Source: Novipirellula galeiformis
GTDB lineage: Bacteria > Planctomycetota > Planctomycetia > Pirellulales > Pirellulaceae
Assembly: GCF_007860095.1 (NCBI RefSeq)
Contig: NZ_SJPT01000006.1
Location: 375,091 to 439,090, forward strand
Length of the DNA stretch: 64,000 bases
Reading direction: 5' to 3'
A program made the translations under genes and the position numbers. The first letter of the stretch is position 1. Every line of letters begins with the position of its first letter. Positions 54,664-63,434 of this stretch are shown piece by piece. The notes below the pieces were generated by a model. The model saw only the letters and a list, made by a program, of their open reading frames with translations. It had not been told where the DNA came from and ran no database searches.

Positions 54664-55836
54664 TCAGCCGATCTTCGCGACAACCGACTTGGCAAGTTCC
54701 TCATCACGCTCGGCATAGGTCTGCGTGATATCCGCCGATTGGTGACCCAAAATCACTTGGGCAGCTTCAAGACCGAAGTGCTTCCGGATGTATGTTGCTC
54801 TTGCATGCCTAAGTTGGTTGGGCGACCAATGATTGACACCGGCCGTCGTAGCGGCTCGTTTGATTGCCTGCCCATATGTTCCCGTTGTATAGGCGGTGCC
54901 CGGCTTCTGTTTCGGCTTACGTTTGCGATTGGTTCCCACTTTGTTGCCACACGATGGAGGCGTTGTGCGATTCGCCGTTCTGATCTCACGCTGCATTCGA
55001 TCGGTGTCCAACGGGCGAAACAGACAATCGTCGGCATCACGAAACAGGTAGGGCGTCAGGATCTTCTGAGCGTTTGGACCGATAAAGATTTTGCGTGTAT
55101 GACCGTGATGGGCGGTTTTGTGTTCATTGAGTTCAGCAACCCACGTTTCACCGCTTCGACCAATCATCGCTGGGGTCAGTTTGCAGACTTCACCAGGACG
55201 ACATCCGGCAAGCAACTGGAATCGGACCATATCGGCGACGACGGACGGCAGGTGAAGCAACGTCGCGTCCACATCCTCAATGGGAACAGGCATGATGGGG
55301 GCGGTTTCCCTCGCGGTCGTCCGTCCTTTCTTCAGACCTGGAATAAGTCGCAGCGTATCAAATACGCTAGCTGACACCTTTCCTTCTGCTGCCGCCCATT
55401 TGACCATCCTCAGGATTCGTTTCATCTGAGAGTTGACGTAGGTTCTCGATAGCCCACCAACTAGCATTTGGTCCCGGACCACTTTGAACTGGGCTGGGCC
55501 GAATTCGGACGCCTGAAGGTTGGCGTAGAGCTTCTTCAGTGGCTTTGCGGCACACTTCGCCTTGTGCCATTCCGATCCTGCAGCGTTGCCGTAGTAGACT
55601 TTGCTGTACGCTAGATACTCGACCATCATCATGGCGACCGTGTATTCGTCTGCTGCAACCCCAAAGCATGAGCTTCGGCCGCTTGCCAGATACTCGGCAA
55701 TGATTTGATCGTACTTCCGCCTGCTGGCTTGGGTGCCATGCGGTCCAAGAAGATAGTCGCGACGGTTGATCGTGACGCGAGCGTTACCGCTAGAGTGCTT
55801 GCGGTACTTGGGATAAGCGTTTGTTAGTTTGGGCAT
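54664..55836 (-). CDS. int: Tyrosine recombinase integrase of the tRNA-Cys island
   Basis: 390 residues. The catalytic set of tyrosine recombinases is visible: Arg213 (GCRPGE), Lys240 (EHKTAHHG), Arg343 (NQLRHARAT), His365 (LGHQ) and the nucleophile Tyr374 (TQTYAER). The usual box II H-x-L-R is N-x-L-R here. The N-terminal ~170 residues form the arm- and core-binding domains. The gene lies 114 bp from the intact attachment site in the 3' half of tRNA-Cys, as expected for the enzyme that inserted this element. Confidence 0.93.
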   Translation of the reverse strand: MPKLTNAYPKYRKHSSGNARVTINRRDYLLGPHGTQASRRKYDQIIAEYLASGRSSCFGVAADEYTVAMMMVEYLAYSKVYYGNAAGSEWHKAKCAAKPLKKLYANLQASEFGPAQFKVVRDQMLVGGLSRTYVNSQMKRILRMVKWAAAEGKVSASVFDTLRLIPGLKKGRTTARETAPIMPVPIEDVDATLLHLPSVVADMVRFQLLAGCRPGEVCKLTPAMIGRSGETWVAELNEHKTAHHGHTRKIFIGPNAQKILTPYLFRDADDCLFRPLDTDRMQREIRTANRTTPPSCGNKVGTNRKRKPKQKPGTAYTTGTYGQAIKRAATTAGVNHWSPNQLRHARATYIRKHFGLEAAQVILGHQSADITQTYAERDEELAKSVVAKIG

Positions 55837-55949
55837 TGGAGCACATCCATTTTCAGTCCAAACGGGAATGTTCCCGTTTGGTAAGTTCTGAAAGTGTGCT
55901 CTGCCGACGTTCGACAGGTCGCGGTTTTACCCGTTAATCACGCTTGTTT

Positions 55950-55999
55950 TGCAAAAGAGGCGACGGTGGGATTCGAACCCACGAATAAAGGATTTGCAA
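55950..55999. repeat. Right attachment site within tRNA-Cys
   Basis: Perfect 50-bp copy of 34945-34994, covering 8 bp of flank and the tRNA 3' half up to the anticodon loop. The element's insertion keeps this tRNA intact. Confidence 0.92.
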
Positions 56000-56030
56000 T
56001 CCTTCGCCTTAGCCACTTGGCCACGTCGCC
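55958..56030 (-). tRNA. tRNA-Cys (anticodon GCA)
   Basis: 73 nt on the minus strand. The acceptor stem GGCGACG pairs with CGTCGCC, with discriminator T; the D arm is GGCCAAGTGGCTAAGGC, and the anticodon stem AAGGA/TCCTT encloses loop TTGCAAA with anticodon GCA. The T arm GTGGGTTCGAATCCCAC is complete. CCA is not encoded. The 3' half is the attachment site of the 21-kb element. Confidence 0.95.
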
Positions 56031-56302
56031 TTGGTTGATTTCCAGCAAAATAGGAGATTGCTGCCGGATAGTCAAGATGCTCTGACTGCGACAATCGTGT
56101 TGCCGCGGTCGGTGATACCAATCCTATCGGACTCTGCCCTGCCACTCTTTAGTGTTTTGAAAAAGCCTTTTGATAAGTTTTGACTTTCTTGTTCTCCGAC
56201 AAACTCATGCTGACACTCATGGACCGTTTTGCTACAGGGGGACCATCCCTGGCAATCAAGAACTTCGCAAGCTGACTCGCAAACACTCCGTTAGTGTGAA
56301 CC

Positions 56303-57817
56303 ATGACTCTCTCGATGCAGAAAAACAACGATTTGAGCCCCAACACGCACCACTCGTCGCTCCGCTCTGGGCAAATTTCTGGGCAAATTTCTGGCCAAAT
56401 TTCTGGCCAAAACTCGGTGGAATCGCGTCTTGCTCAATCGCACCGAAGTGCGGGGCTGGGCCACCACGTCGGGAACGCTTCGCACAAGCTCTTCGCTCCC
56501 CTGGTCGCCGGGATCCTCTGTTTTACTACCTCATTCGGTGTGCAGGCAGCCCCCGTTGGTGCGGAGGAAAAAAAATCGTCCGAAATCCCACTCTGGCAAC
56601 AAGGCGTTTCGAGCTGGAGCGGCGACGGTTACCGCATGCCATCCAGCAATTCCAATCCAGCCGTAGCGACGGGCAAACCAGCATCCTCCTCGCCGCCGCA
56701 ACAGCCCATCGCAGCTCAAGACGATCGCGGGTCAGCGACGCCCTACACGACGCCCTACACGATGCCGGTCGATCCTTCGATCCCGAGCTCAATGTCGTCG
56801 TTTCCCAAGCGTGACTCGGCACCGGTCGGTGGAATCCCTACGACGTTTGCCTCGGGACCCCTGGGGATGCCAATCCCGGTCCAGCTGAGCTCAAACGCCG
56901 TGGCCGCACCCGTATCGCAACCGCCGTCGTTAACGCCTCCCGGACAATTGAGTTCCAACGCCAACCCAAGCGGATTCCAAAGCACTGAGATGCCCAATTG
57001 GACTCCGCCCGCGACCGATCATGCGATGAGCGTGTTGGACCTTGGCGATCAGGAACCCGTCGTGGGTTCGGCATTCAAGCCTAAAGATCCCGAGCCGATC
57101 ACATTGGAACAGCCGCCGCTCGAAGAGGAGGTCACGCGTTGGTACCAATACCCCATTCGTTGGATGAAGGGCTGGGACAATAACGCGGAATTCGGGATCA
57201 ACGGCAGCAGCGGTAACGCCGACACGTTGGCGTTGCAAACCGGGCTCGAACTGAAACGCAAATCAAAACTCTACACCCTCGGGATCGACATTGACTATCG
57301 AGTCGCGAGCAGCCGCAATGTGACGACCGAAGACAACGGGCGATTTAACGTCGATGCGGACCGATTGCTGGGCGAATCGGATTGGTCGATGTTTGCCAAG
57401 TACGGAATGGAATGGGATAAATTCAAAGCATTCGATTTGCGAATCAACATGAACGGTGGTCTCGGGTACCACTGGATCCGTCAAGATGACGCCAGCTTTG
57501 TCACGCGCGTCGGTGCTGGTGCATCGCGAAAGTTCGGGGCTCCGGTTGATGAATGGACGCCGGAAGGAGTGTTCGGTGCCGAGGGAGAACGCCAGCTCAC
57601 CAAACGTCAAAAGTTCACTGCGAAAATCGACTACTTCCCGGCCTGGGAAGATTTCAGCAATTTTCGCTTGGTCAGCGACATCGCTTGGGAAATGCTGCTC
57701 GACGGCAGCGAGAACCTCAGCTTGAAACTGTCGGCAACCGATCGCTACGACAGTGTTCCTCAGGGTGCCAAAAAGAACGACGTCTACTACTCACTATTGC
57801 TGTTGTACAAGTTCTAA
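56303..57817 (+). CDS. DUF481 outer-membrane beta-barrel protein
   Basis: 504 residues. A long N-terminal extension contains four 12-bp tandem repeats (56366-56413, encoding SGQI units) and a hydrophobic signal segment at about residues 64-82 (FAPLVAGILCFTTSFGVQA). A Pro/Ser/Gln-rich linker leads to the C-terminal ~240 residues, which form a DUF481-type barrel (FGINGSSGNADTLALQTGLE ... SKLYTLGIDIDYR ... YYSLLLLYKF with C-terminal Phe). It probably sits in the outer membrane; physiological role unknown. It lies just outside the island on the chromosomal side. Confidence 0.85.
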   Translation: MTLSMQKNNDLSPNTHHSSLRSGQISGQISGQISGQNSVESRLAQSHRSAGLGHHVGNASHKLFAPLVAGILCFTTSFGVQAAPVGAEEKKSSEIPLWQQGVSSWSGDGYRMPSSNSNPAVATGKPASSSPPQQPIAAQDDRGSATPYTTPYTMPVDPSIPSSMSSFPKRDSAPVGGIPTTFASGPLGMPIPVQLSSNAVAAPVSQPPSLTPPGQLSSNANPSGFQSTEMPNWTPPATDHAMSVLDLGDQEPVVGSAFKPKDPEPITLEQPPLEEEVTRWYQYPIRWMKGWDNNAEFGINGSSGNADTLALQTGLELKRKSKLYTLGIDIDYRVASSRNVTTEDNGRFNVDADRLLGESDWSMFAKYGMEWDKFKAFDLRINMNGGLGYHWIRQDDASFVTRVGAGASRKFGAPVDEWTPEGVFGAEGERQLTKRQKFTAKIDYFPAWEDFSNFRLVSDIAWEMLLDGSENLSLKLSATDRYDSVPQGAKKNDVYYSLLLLYKF

Positions 57818-58828
57818 GTCGGGGTGGATATGTTTTTTGGCTCAACGGTTCGGGGGCCGCTCCCCCGCTAACTCCAATGACTGCGATTGATTTCTGTCTC
57901 GATGCTTTGTCAATCCTTGCTTTTGGGTTCAGCCTAGAGCAATCTTGAAATTGATGTGGCCTTGGTACCGTAGCGGCGTTCGCAAGAACGTGGCCCGCCG
58001 ACGGGCGCCGACAGCTACATCGAAAAATCGAAATGCTCTAGGCTGCTAAAGAATCGGCATTGATGCCGGATCGGTTTGCCAGCTTTCACTGCACGGGCTC
58101 GTTTTCATGGGGCTAAGCCGGTAGGCAGGCGTCTTTCAGTAGATTAGCCGTTTTGGCGTTAGCCACGGTTCTAGCAGTTCAACCGTGGCTAACGGCCAAG
58201 CGGCTAATGGAATTTTACCCATTCATTCCTGCCTAACTGCTTCGTTTCCATTGGGCTCGTTTCCCTAGACGCCAACGGCGCTGACCAACCAAGTCTAGGG
58301 TAAGGTTTTGCGAAGGTCGGATCTGACTGCTGTCGTCGCTATCGCGACTTCGGATCGGGGCAGTATGTTTCTGGGGTCTGACGCTGAATGCCAATTTACT
58401 TTGGACCCATCAGGGTGTTTTTTTACGCAAGTTCCGACGGGCGACGAGGCGTATGGCGCGAACGCACCCCAAGGCAACCGCCGCGAAGCTCGCACGCGGC
58501 GTGATTCTTATCGGTGGTCAGGTAAGCCCTGGGGCATTCTGCCCCGACGCGACTTTGTGTCCCGGTTCACGCCCCATTTGATTCCCGCCGAATGCAACGC
58601 GACAGCGTGTTTTAGGCGGTTTCGGCGTTCGGAGAGAATCAGAAGGCACGATGGCACGGCACGTGCTTTTGTTTTGCGAGGCCGGAAGATTGCCGCGAGG
58701 CGATCGTTTCCGCTGGGGCTCACGGCTGCCGTTCCTCTGTTTGAGTCGTCACGAGGTTCCTCGTGATCGCTTGGCCGTTTCCCGCCCTGAATCTTTGATA
58801 CATCAGCACCTGTAAAAGGACTTGAAAG
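57818..58828. other. Intergenic region with dispersed repeats before the Deg protease
   Basis: About 1 kb. It contains a diverged single copy (57,964-58,004) of the GCGTTC...GAACGC-type sequence that forms the array at 63435 onward, and the palindrome at 58143-58208. Open frames here look random and have no start signals. The promoter of the protease gene should lie near the right end. Confidence 0.55.
58143..58208. repeat. Palindromic dispersed repeat, intergenic copy
   Basis: Arms ATTAGCCGTTTTGGCGTTAG...GGTT and AACC...GGCTAAT of about 28 bases each around a 10-base loop form a long hairpin. It belongs to the same family as the element inside hsdM at 25824-25899. Confidence 0.8.
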
Positions 58829-60379
58829 ATGAAACGTTTTTACTCAAAACGCTCTAAATTGCGTGCGGCCTTGTTGGCGGCTCCGTTGACGGTCGCCGCA
58901 ACGGGATTGGTGATTGCCGCGGCTCCGGCGACATCGACGAAAACCGAAGCGAAGCCGGCCGCGGCGGCCGTGATCAGCAATGAATCACTCGGCGTTGCTA
59001 ACGCATTGTCCGGTGCGTTTCGCAGCGTCGCGACGCACGTGTTGCCCGCGGTCGTGGCAATTGAAAATCGTCCGGACACCGCATGGCAATCGGCTAAGCA
59101 ACCGATACCGGGTAAGGGCCGATCGATGGGCCAGGAAAACCCGTTTAAGGGAACGCCATTTGAAGACATGTTTCGAGGGGCTCCCGGCATGAATCCAGGA
59201 CAAATGATGCCGCGGCAAGCCCCGCGAACGCAGAGCGGTATCGGATCGGGCGTGATTATCGATGCTGCTGGAATCGTGATGACGAATAATCACGTCGTCG
59301 AGGGAGGCGGTAAGGTGATCATCAAAACACAGGATGGACGCGAGTTTGTCGCGACCGAAGTGTTGACTGACCCGCAAACCGACATCGCGGTGGTCAAATT
59401 CGAAGGCGACTCCTCGCTCGTCGCCGCCCCGGTGGGTGACAGTGACGCGATGGAAGTTGGGGATTGGGTCGTCGCACTCGGTCAACCCTTTGGACTCGAA
59501 AGCACCGTGACCGCGGGCATTGTCAGTGCGAAGAACCGCGGGATTGGGATCACCGATCGCGAGAATTTCATTCAAACCGATGCTGCGATCAATCCTGGCA
59601 ATAGCGGTGGACCGCTCGTTAACTTGCGCGGCGAAGTGATCGGGATCAACACGGCGATTTCGTCACGTGGCGGTGGTAACAATGGGGTCGGTTTCGCAGT
59701 GCCCTCGAATTTGGCGAATTGGGTCAGCGATCAATTACTGACTCACGGCCAAGTCGTCCGCTCGTACCTCGGCGTTAGCATTCAACCGGTGAACTACGAA
59801 TTGAGCACGCAGCTTGGGGTGGCTCCGAAAAGTGGCGTGGCGGTGACGAATGTGTTTGCCGATACGCCGGCGGCCAAATCGGGGTTGAAGACGGGAGATG
59901 TGATTGTGCACTTCGGTGGCATTCATGTCACCACGCCTCAGCAGTTACAATTGGCGGTCGAGCGATCCCCGATCGGCCAATCGCTGACGATGGAGGTGAT
60001 TCGCGATGGCAACTCGATTGAGTTGACGTACAAACCGGAGGCGGCGCCGAGCGATTTTGGCATCAGCAGCACCCCGATTACCAAGAGCGAAGGCGTGAAG
60101 TTGAAGTCGCTCGGGTTGGAGATCAATGCGTTATCGGCCGACGTCGCGAAACAATTGGGAATGGAGTCCGAAACGGGCGTCGTCGTGACCCGCGTCCAAG
60201 ACGGCAGCCCCGCCGCCGAGGCGGGATTACAGCCGGGGATGGTGATCGTCCAAGTGAATCGTCAAGACGTTTCCAGTGCCGCAGAGTTTGAGAAACGGGT
60301 GGCGGAGGACTCGGACGGTTCGGTTTTGTTGTTGGTCCGCAGCGAACAGGGATCGCGATTCGTCGTGGTGGCAAACTAG
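58829..60379 (+). CDS. HtrA/Deg-family periplasmic serine protease
   Basis: 516 residues. A signal segment (about 11-33) is followed by a trypsin-like domain with His155 (MTNNHVV), Asp185 (TDIAVVKF) and Ser259 (NPGNSGGPL), the complete catalytic triad, then two PDZ domains (about 305-395 and 425-510). The loop before the protease core is Gln/Pro-rich. The protein degrades or refolds damaged envelope proteins. The ATG at 58829 has AAAGGA upstream at good spacing. It is followed on the same strand by the sensor kinase and NtrC-type regulator, but 132 bp separate it from the kinase. Confidence 0.93.
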   Translation: MKRFYSKRSKLRAALLAAPLTVAATGLVIAAAPATSTKTEAKPAAAAVISNESLGVANALSGAFRSVATHVLPAVVAIENRPDTAWQSAKQPIPGKGRSMGQENPFKGTPFEDMFRGAPGMNPGQMMPRQAPRTQSGIGSGVIIDAAGIVMTNNHVVEGGGKVIIKTQDGREFVATEVLTDPQTDIAVVKFEGDSSLVAAPVGDSDAMEVGDWVVALGQPFGLESTVTAGIVSAKNRGIGITDRENFIQTDAAINPGNSGGPLVNLRGEVIGINTAISSRGGGNNGVGFAVPSNLANWVSDQLLTHGQVVRSYLGVSIQPVNYELSTQLGVAPKSGVAVTNVFADTPAAKSGLKTGDVIVHFGGIHVTTPQQLQLAVERSPIGQSLTMEVIRDGNSIELTYKPEAAPSDFGISSTPITKSEGVKLKSLGLEINALSADVAKQLGMESETGVVVTRVQDGSPAAEAGLQPGMVIVQVNRQDVSSAAEFEKRVAEDSDGSVLLLVRSEQGSRFVVVAN

Positions 60380-60511
60380 TCTCGCCGCGGCGTGCAACGG
60401 GGCGGGAATGACTGCGGCCAACGTCTGACTTACAATCAACGTTGGTCGCATTTTTTTGCGAACATGGTTGGCAATTGAACCTTTTCTGCCGTCCTCCGAC
60501 GGAGTGATTTC

Positions 60512-61870
60512 ATGAGACTCGCGGCTAAATTGATTCTGATTTTTCTAGTGGGGGTGTTCGCCGTCGTGTCGCTGTTTGCTTGGCAGACGATTCAGCGTCA
60601 ACATGCATGGGAGCAGCAGCGGCGTGAAGCCCACGCGCATGAATTGGTCGAGACATTGCAACCGGCGTTACAGTCGGCTTATCGCAACGGTGGGCGTGTG
60701 ACGATCCAGCAAGCGGTGGAGATTTCAACCGAGCAGCTCAATGGTCCTCGCATCCGTTGGATCGACGGGCGTGAAGTCGCCTCACCGCCGCCCAAAGCGA
60801 TCGCGCGGTCGATGTCACGCGTTTCGGTCACCGACGAACATGGTACTCGCACCGCCTACTCCTACGTGCCGCTGAACGTCGATGGCGAAAACCTAGGGAC
60901 GGTCGAAGTCTCGCAGTCGATGTCCGAACAAGATTCCTTCGTGCGAGATTCGGTGTATGCGTCGATTTTGTCGTTAATCGGGGTCGCTGGGTTGTCGGCG
61001 GTCGTGATTTATTACGGCGGCATTGAATTAGTTGGCAAGCCCCTAGGCAAGTTAATCGAGCAAGTCAACTTGATCGGGGAGGGCAAATTGGACCAATCGC
61101 CGGTGTTGAGCGGCAAAGATGAACTCGGCCGACTCGCCGTGGCGATCAGCCAGATGAGTCATCGCTTGAGCGACCAGCGCGACACGATTCGCCACACCGA
61201 TCGGTTGGGGACGATTGGAACTTTGGCGGCGGGGGTTGCTCATGAACTCGGTACGCCGCTGAATGTCGTCTCCGGTCGTGCTGGATTGATCGCGAGTGGC
61301 AAACTTTCCGAACAAGAAATTGCCTCGAGTGCCCGAACCATCAAAAGCGAATCGGAGCGCATGACAGCGATTATTCGGCAATTGTTGGATTTCGCTCGGC
61401 AAACGCCCTCTCCTCACGACTCGATCGATCTGACTGAGATTCTGACTCGGACGTGTGATCTGATGCGTCCGTTAGCGAGAAAATCGGACGTCGAAATCGC
61501 ATTACACGCGACCGACCGCCCCACCACAATCGCTGGCGACGCGGCCCAGGTGCAACAAGTGTTGACGAATCTGATCAGCAATGCGATCGGCGCGATGCCT
61601 GATGGCGGTACGGTTACCGTCTCGATCGATGTCGATGAGCCAACCGAGATGGTCTGGATCGAAGTCCGCGATACCGGGGTCGGCATCCCTTCGGAACAGC
61701 TAAACCATGTGTTTGAACCGTTCTATACGACCAAGGATGTCGGTGAGGGGACGGGGCTGGGGTTGTCGATTGCCTATGGGATCGTGCGAGAACACGCGGG
61801 GGAAATCAAGGTCGACAGCGAACCGGGGTGCGGGACCACGTTTCGTATCCGCTTTCCGATGCTCAGGTAG
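60512..61870 (+). CDS. Membrane sensor histidine kinase
   Basis: 452 residues. A transmembrane helix at 5-25, a periplasmic region of about 120 residues, a second helix at 148-168 and a HAMP domain to about 225 lead to a HisKA domain with the phospho-acceptor His244 (AAGVAHELGTPLNVV). A HATPase domain follows with the N box, DTGVGIPSEQ and EGTGLGLSIAYGIV. It should autophosphorylate and pass phosphate to the NtrC-type regulator encoded 162 bp downstream. The signal sensed is unknown. Confidence 0.93.
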   Translation: MRLAAKLILIFLVGVFAVVSLFAWQTIQRQHAWEQQRREAHAHELVETLQPALQSAYRNGGRVTIQQAVEISTEQLNGPRIRWIDGREVASPPPKAIARSMSRVSVTDEHGTRTAYSYVPLNVDGENLGTVEVSQSMSEQDSFVRDSVYASILSLIGVAGLSAVVIYYGGIELVGKPLGKLIEQVNLIGEGKLDQSPVLSGKDELGRLAVAISQMSHRLSDQRDTIRHTDRLGTIGTLAAGVAHELGTPLNVVSGRAGLIASGKLSEQEIASSARTIKSESERMTAIIRQLLDFARQTPSPHDSIDLTEILTRTCDLMRPLARKSDVEIALHATDRPTTIAGDAAQVQQVLTNLISNAIGAMPDGGTVTVSIDVDEPTEMVWIEVRDTGVGIPSEQLNHVFEPFYTTKDVGEGTGLGLSIAYGIVREHAGEIKVDSEPGCGTTFRIRFPMLR

Positions 61871-62032
61871 TTCGCCTGCGGCGGAGATGCTCTCGGCGGC
61901 AAGCGGCGGTTTGGGGGCGCAATTTCCGATCGGCCAACTTGTCCTGGTTTCCGCTTCGCGTTGCACTCCTGCGTTTTTCACGTTATCCGCAAATTTCACT
62001 CGCGTTTTTGCCCTTCGAATTCAAAGTACATC

Positions 62033-63403
62033 ATGACTGTTGCCCCCCATGAATCGCGTGTCCTGATCGTCGACGATGAACGGAACATGTGTGAGTTGAT
62101 TGAAACCGATTTGCGACTGCGCGGTATCCCGAGCGAGTGGTTCACATCGGCCCAGGAAGCGATCGAAGCAATTCACCACCAAGATTACGACGTCGTGTTG
62201 ACCGATGTGCGGATGCCAGGGACGACGGGCCTGCAATTGTGCCAACAACTTTCACAAGTTCGCCCGGATATTCCGGTGATTGTGATGACCGCGTTTGGGA
62301 CACTCGAAACCGCGATCTTAGCGATGCGTTCGGGGGCTTATGACTTCATCACCAAACCGATCGAGATGGACTTGCTGTCGATCACATTGAAGCGTGCGAT
62401 GGAGCATCGACGGTTGACCGAGCAGGTGCGTTTATTGGAATCGTCACAGCAGCAAGCGACTTCGTTCGGGGAAGTGCTCGGGCAAAGCCCCGCGATGCAG
62501 GGCTTGTACGACCAATTAGAACAGGTGGCCCATTCGGACGCGGCGGTGTTGATCACGGGCGAAAGTGGGACAGGAAAGGAATTGGTCGCGCGTTCGATTC
62601 ACGCCAGCGGTCGTCGGTCGGAGAAACCTTTTGTCGCGGTCAACTGCGCCGCGCTGACTGAACCTCTATTGGAAAGCGAATTGTTTGGTCATGTCAAAGG
62701 AGCGTTCACGGACGCACGCGGAGAGCGACGTGGTTTGTTCTTGGAAGCCGATGGCGGAACGCTATTGTTGGACGAGATGGGCGAAATGCCGATGACGATG
62801 CAAGTGAAACTGTTACGCGCGCTCGAGGAGCGGAAAGTACGTCCGGTCGGTAGTGACAAGGAAATGCGTTTTGATGTGCGGGTGTTGACGGCGACCAACC
62901 GCGATCTCGAAACCGCGGTTACCGAAGGGCGGTTTCGAGAAGATTTGTATTACCGCATCAATGTGATTGGGATCGAGTTGCCGCCACTTCGCTCGCGTGG
63001 CGCCGACATCCTACGATTGGCGGAGCATTTTCGGGATCGGTTTGCGGCCAGTGAGAACAAGCCGGTGGCAGGATTTGCAGAAGGCGTTGCGGAAAAACTG
63101 CTTAGCTATTCGTGGCCGGGCAACGTGCGTGAACTGCGGAATGTGATGGAACGCGCGATCGCGTTGACACGTTATGACAAGATCACCCTGGAAGACTTAC
63201 CCGAAAAAGTTCGTAACTTCCAAGGCGGTACGCTGATTTTTGGTGGCTTCGATCCCGCGGAATTGGTTTCGATGGAAGAGGTCCAGCGACGCTACATCAA
63301 ACATGTTATGGATGCGGTCGGCGGCAACCAAACTCAGGCGGCTCGCATTCTTGGTTTGGATCGCAAGACGATCTATCGCAAGCTCAAGCAAGACGGCGAA
63401 TGA
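62033..63403 (+). CDS. NtrC-family sigma-54-type response regulator
   Basis: 456 residues from the ATG at 62033; the frame extends further upstream without start signals. A receiver domain with phospho-acceptor Asp58 (VVLTDVRMPG) is followed by an AAA+ domain with Walker A GESGTGKE (176-183), the L1 loop GAFTDA (223-228) in place of the canonical GAFTGA, and Walker B GGTLLLDEMG. A Fis-type HTH (NQTQAARILGLDRKTIYRKL) closes the protein. It is presumably phosphorylated by the adjacent kinase and activates sigma-54 promoters, although the L1-loop variant leaves sigma-54 contact open. Confidence 0.92.
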   Translation: MTVAPHESRVLIVDDERNMCELIETDLRLRGIPSEWFTSAQEAIEAIHHQDYDVVLTDVRMPGTTGLQLCQQLSQVRPDIPVIVMTAFGTLETAILAMRSGAYDFITKPIEMDLLSITLKRAMEHRRLTEQVRLLESSQQQATSFGEVLGQSPAMQGLYDQLEQVAHSDAAVLITGESGTGKELVARSIHASGRRSEKPFVAVNCAALTEPLLESELFGHVKGAFTDARGERRGLFLEADGGTLLLDEMGEMPMTMQVKLLRALEERKVRPVGSDKEMRFDVRVLTATNRDLETAVTEGRFREDLYYRINVIGIELPPLRSRGADILRLAEHFRDRFAASENKPVAGFAEGVAEKLLSYSWPGNVRELRNVMERAIALTRYDKITLEDLPEKVRNFQGGTLIFGGFDPAELVSMEEVQRRYIKHVMDAVGGNQTQAARILGLDRKTIYRKLKQDGE

Positions 63404-63434
63404 GAGCACTTATCGCGTACTAAAAATTGATGGG

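Larger units (their letters stand above)
34945..55999. mobile_element. 21-kb integrative element inserted in tRNA-Cys
   Basis: The element is bounded by a perfect 50-bp direct repeat (34945-34994 and 55950-55999) that equals the 3' half of tRNA-Cys plus flank, with a tyrosine integrase directly inside the intact tRNA end. It carries a methyltransferase/helicase/GIY-YIG operon, a HEPN/P-loop pair, an eight-gene primase and DUF1580 operon, decayed phage-like genes and the integrase. No capsid, portal, terminase or conjugation genes are recognised, so it resembles a satellite-like or minimal integrative element that would depend on a helper for transfer. This last point is inference. Confidence 0.9.
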
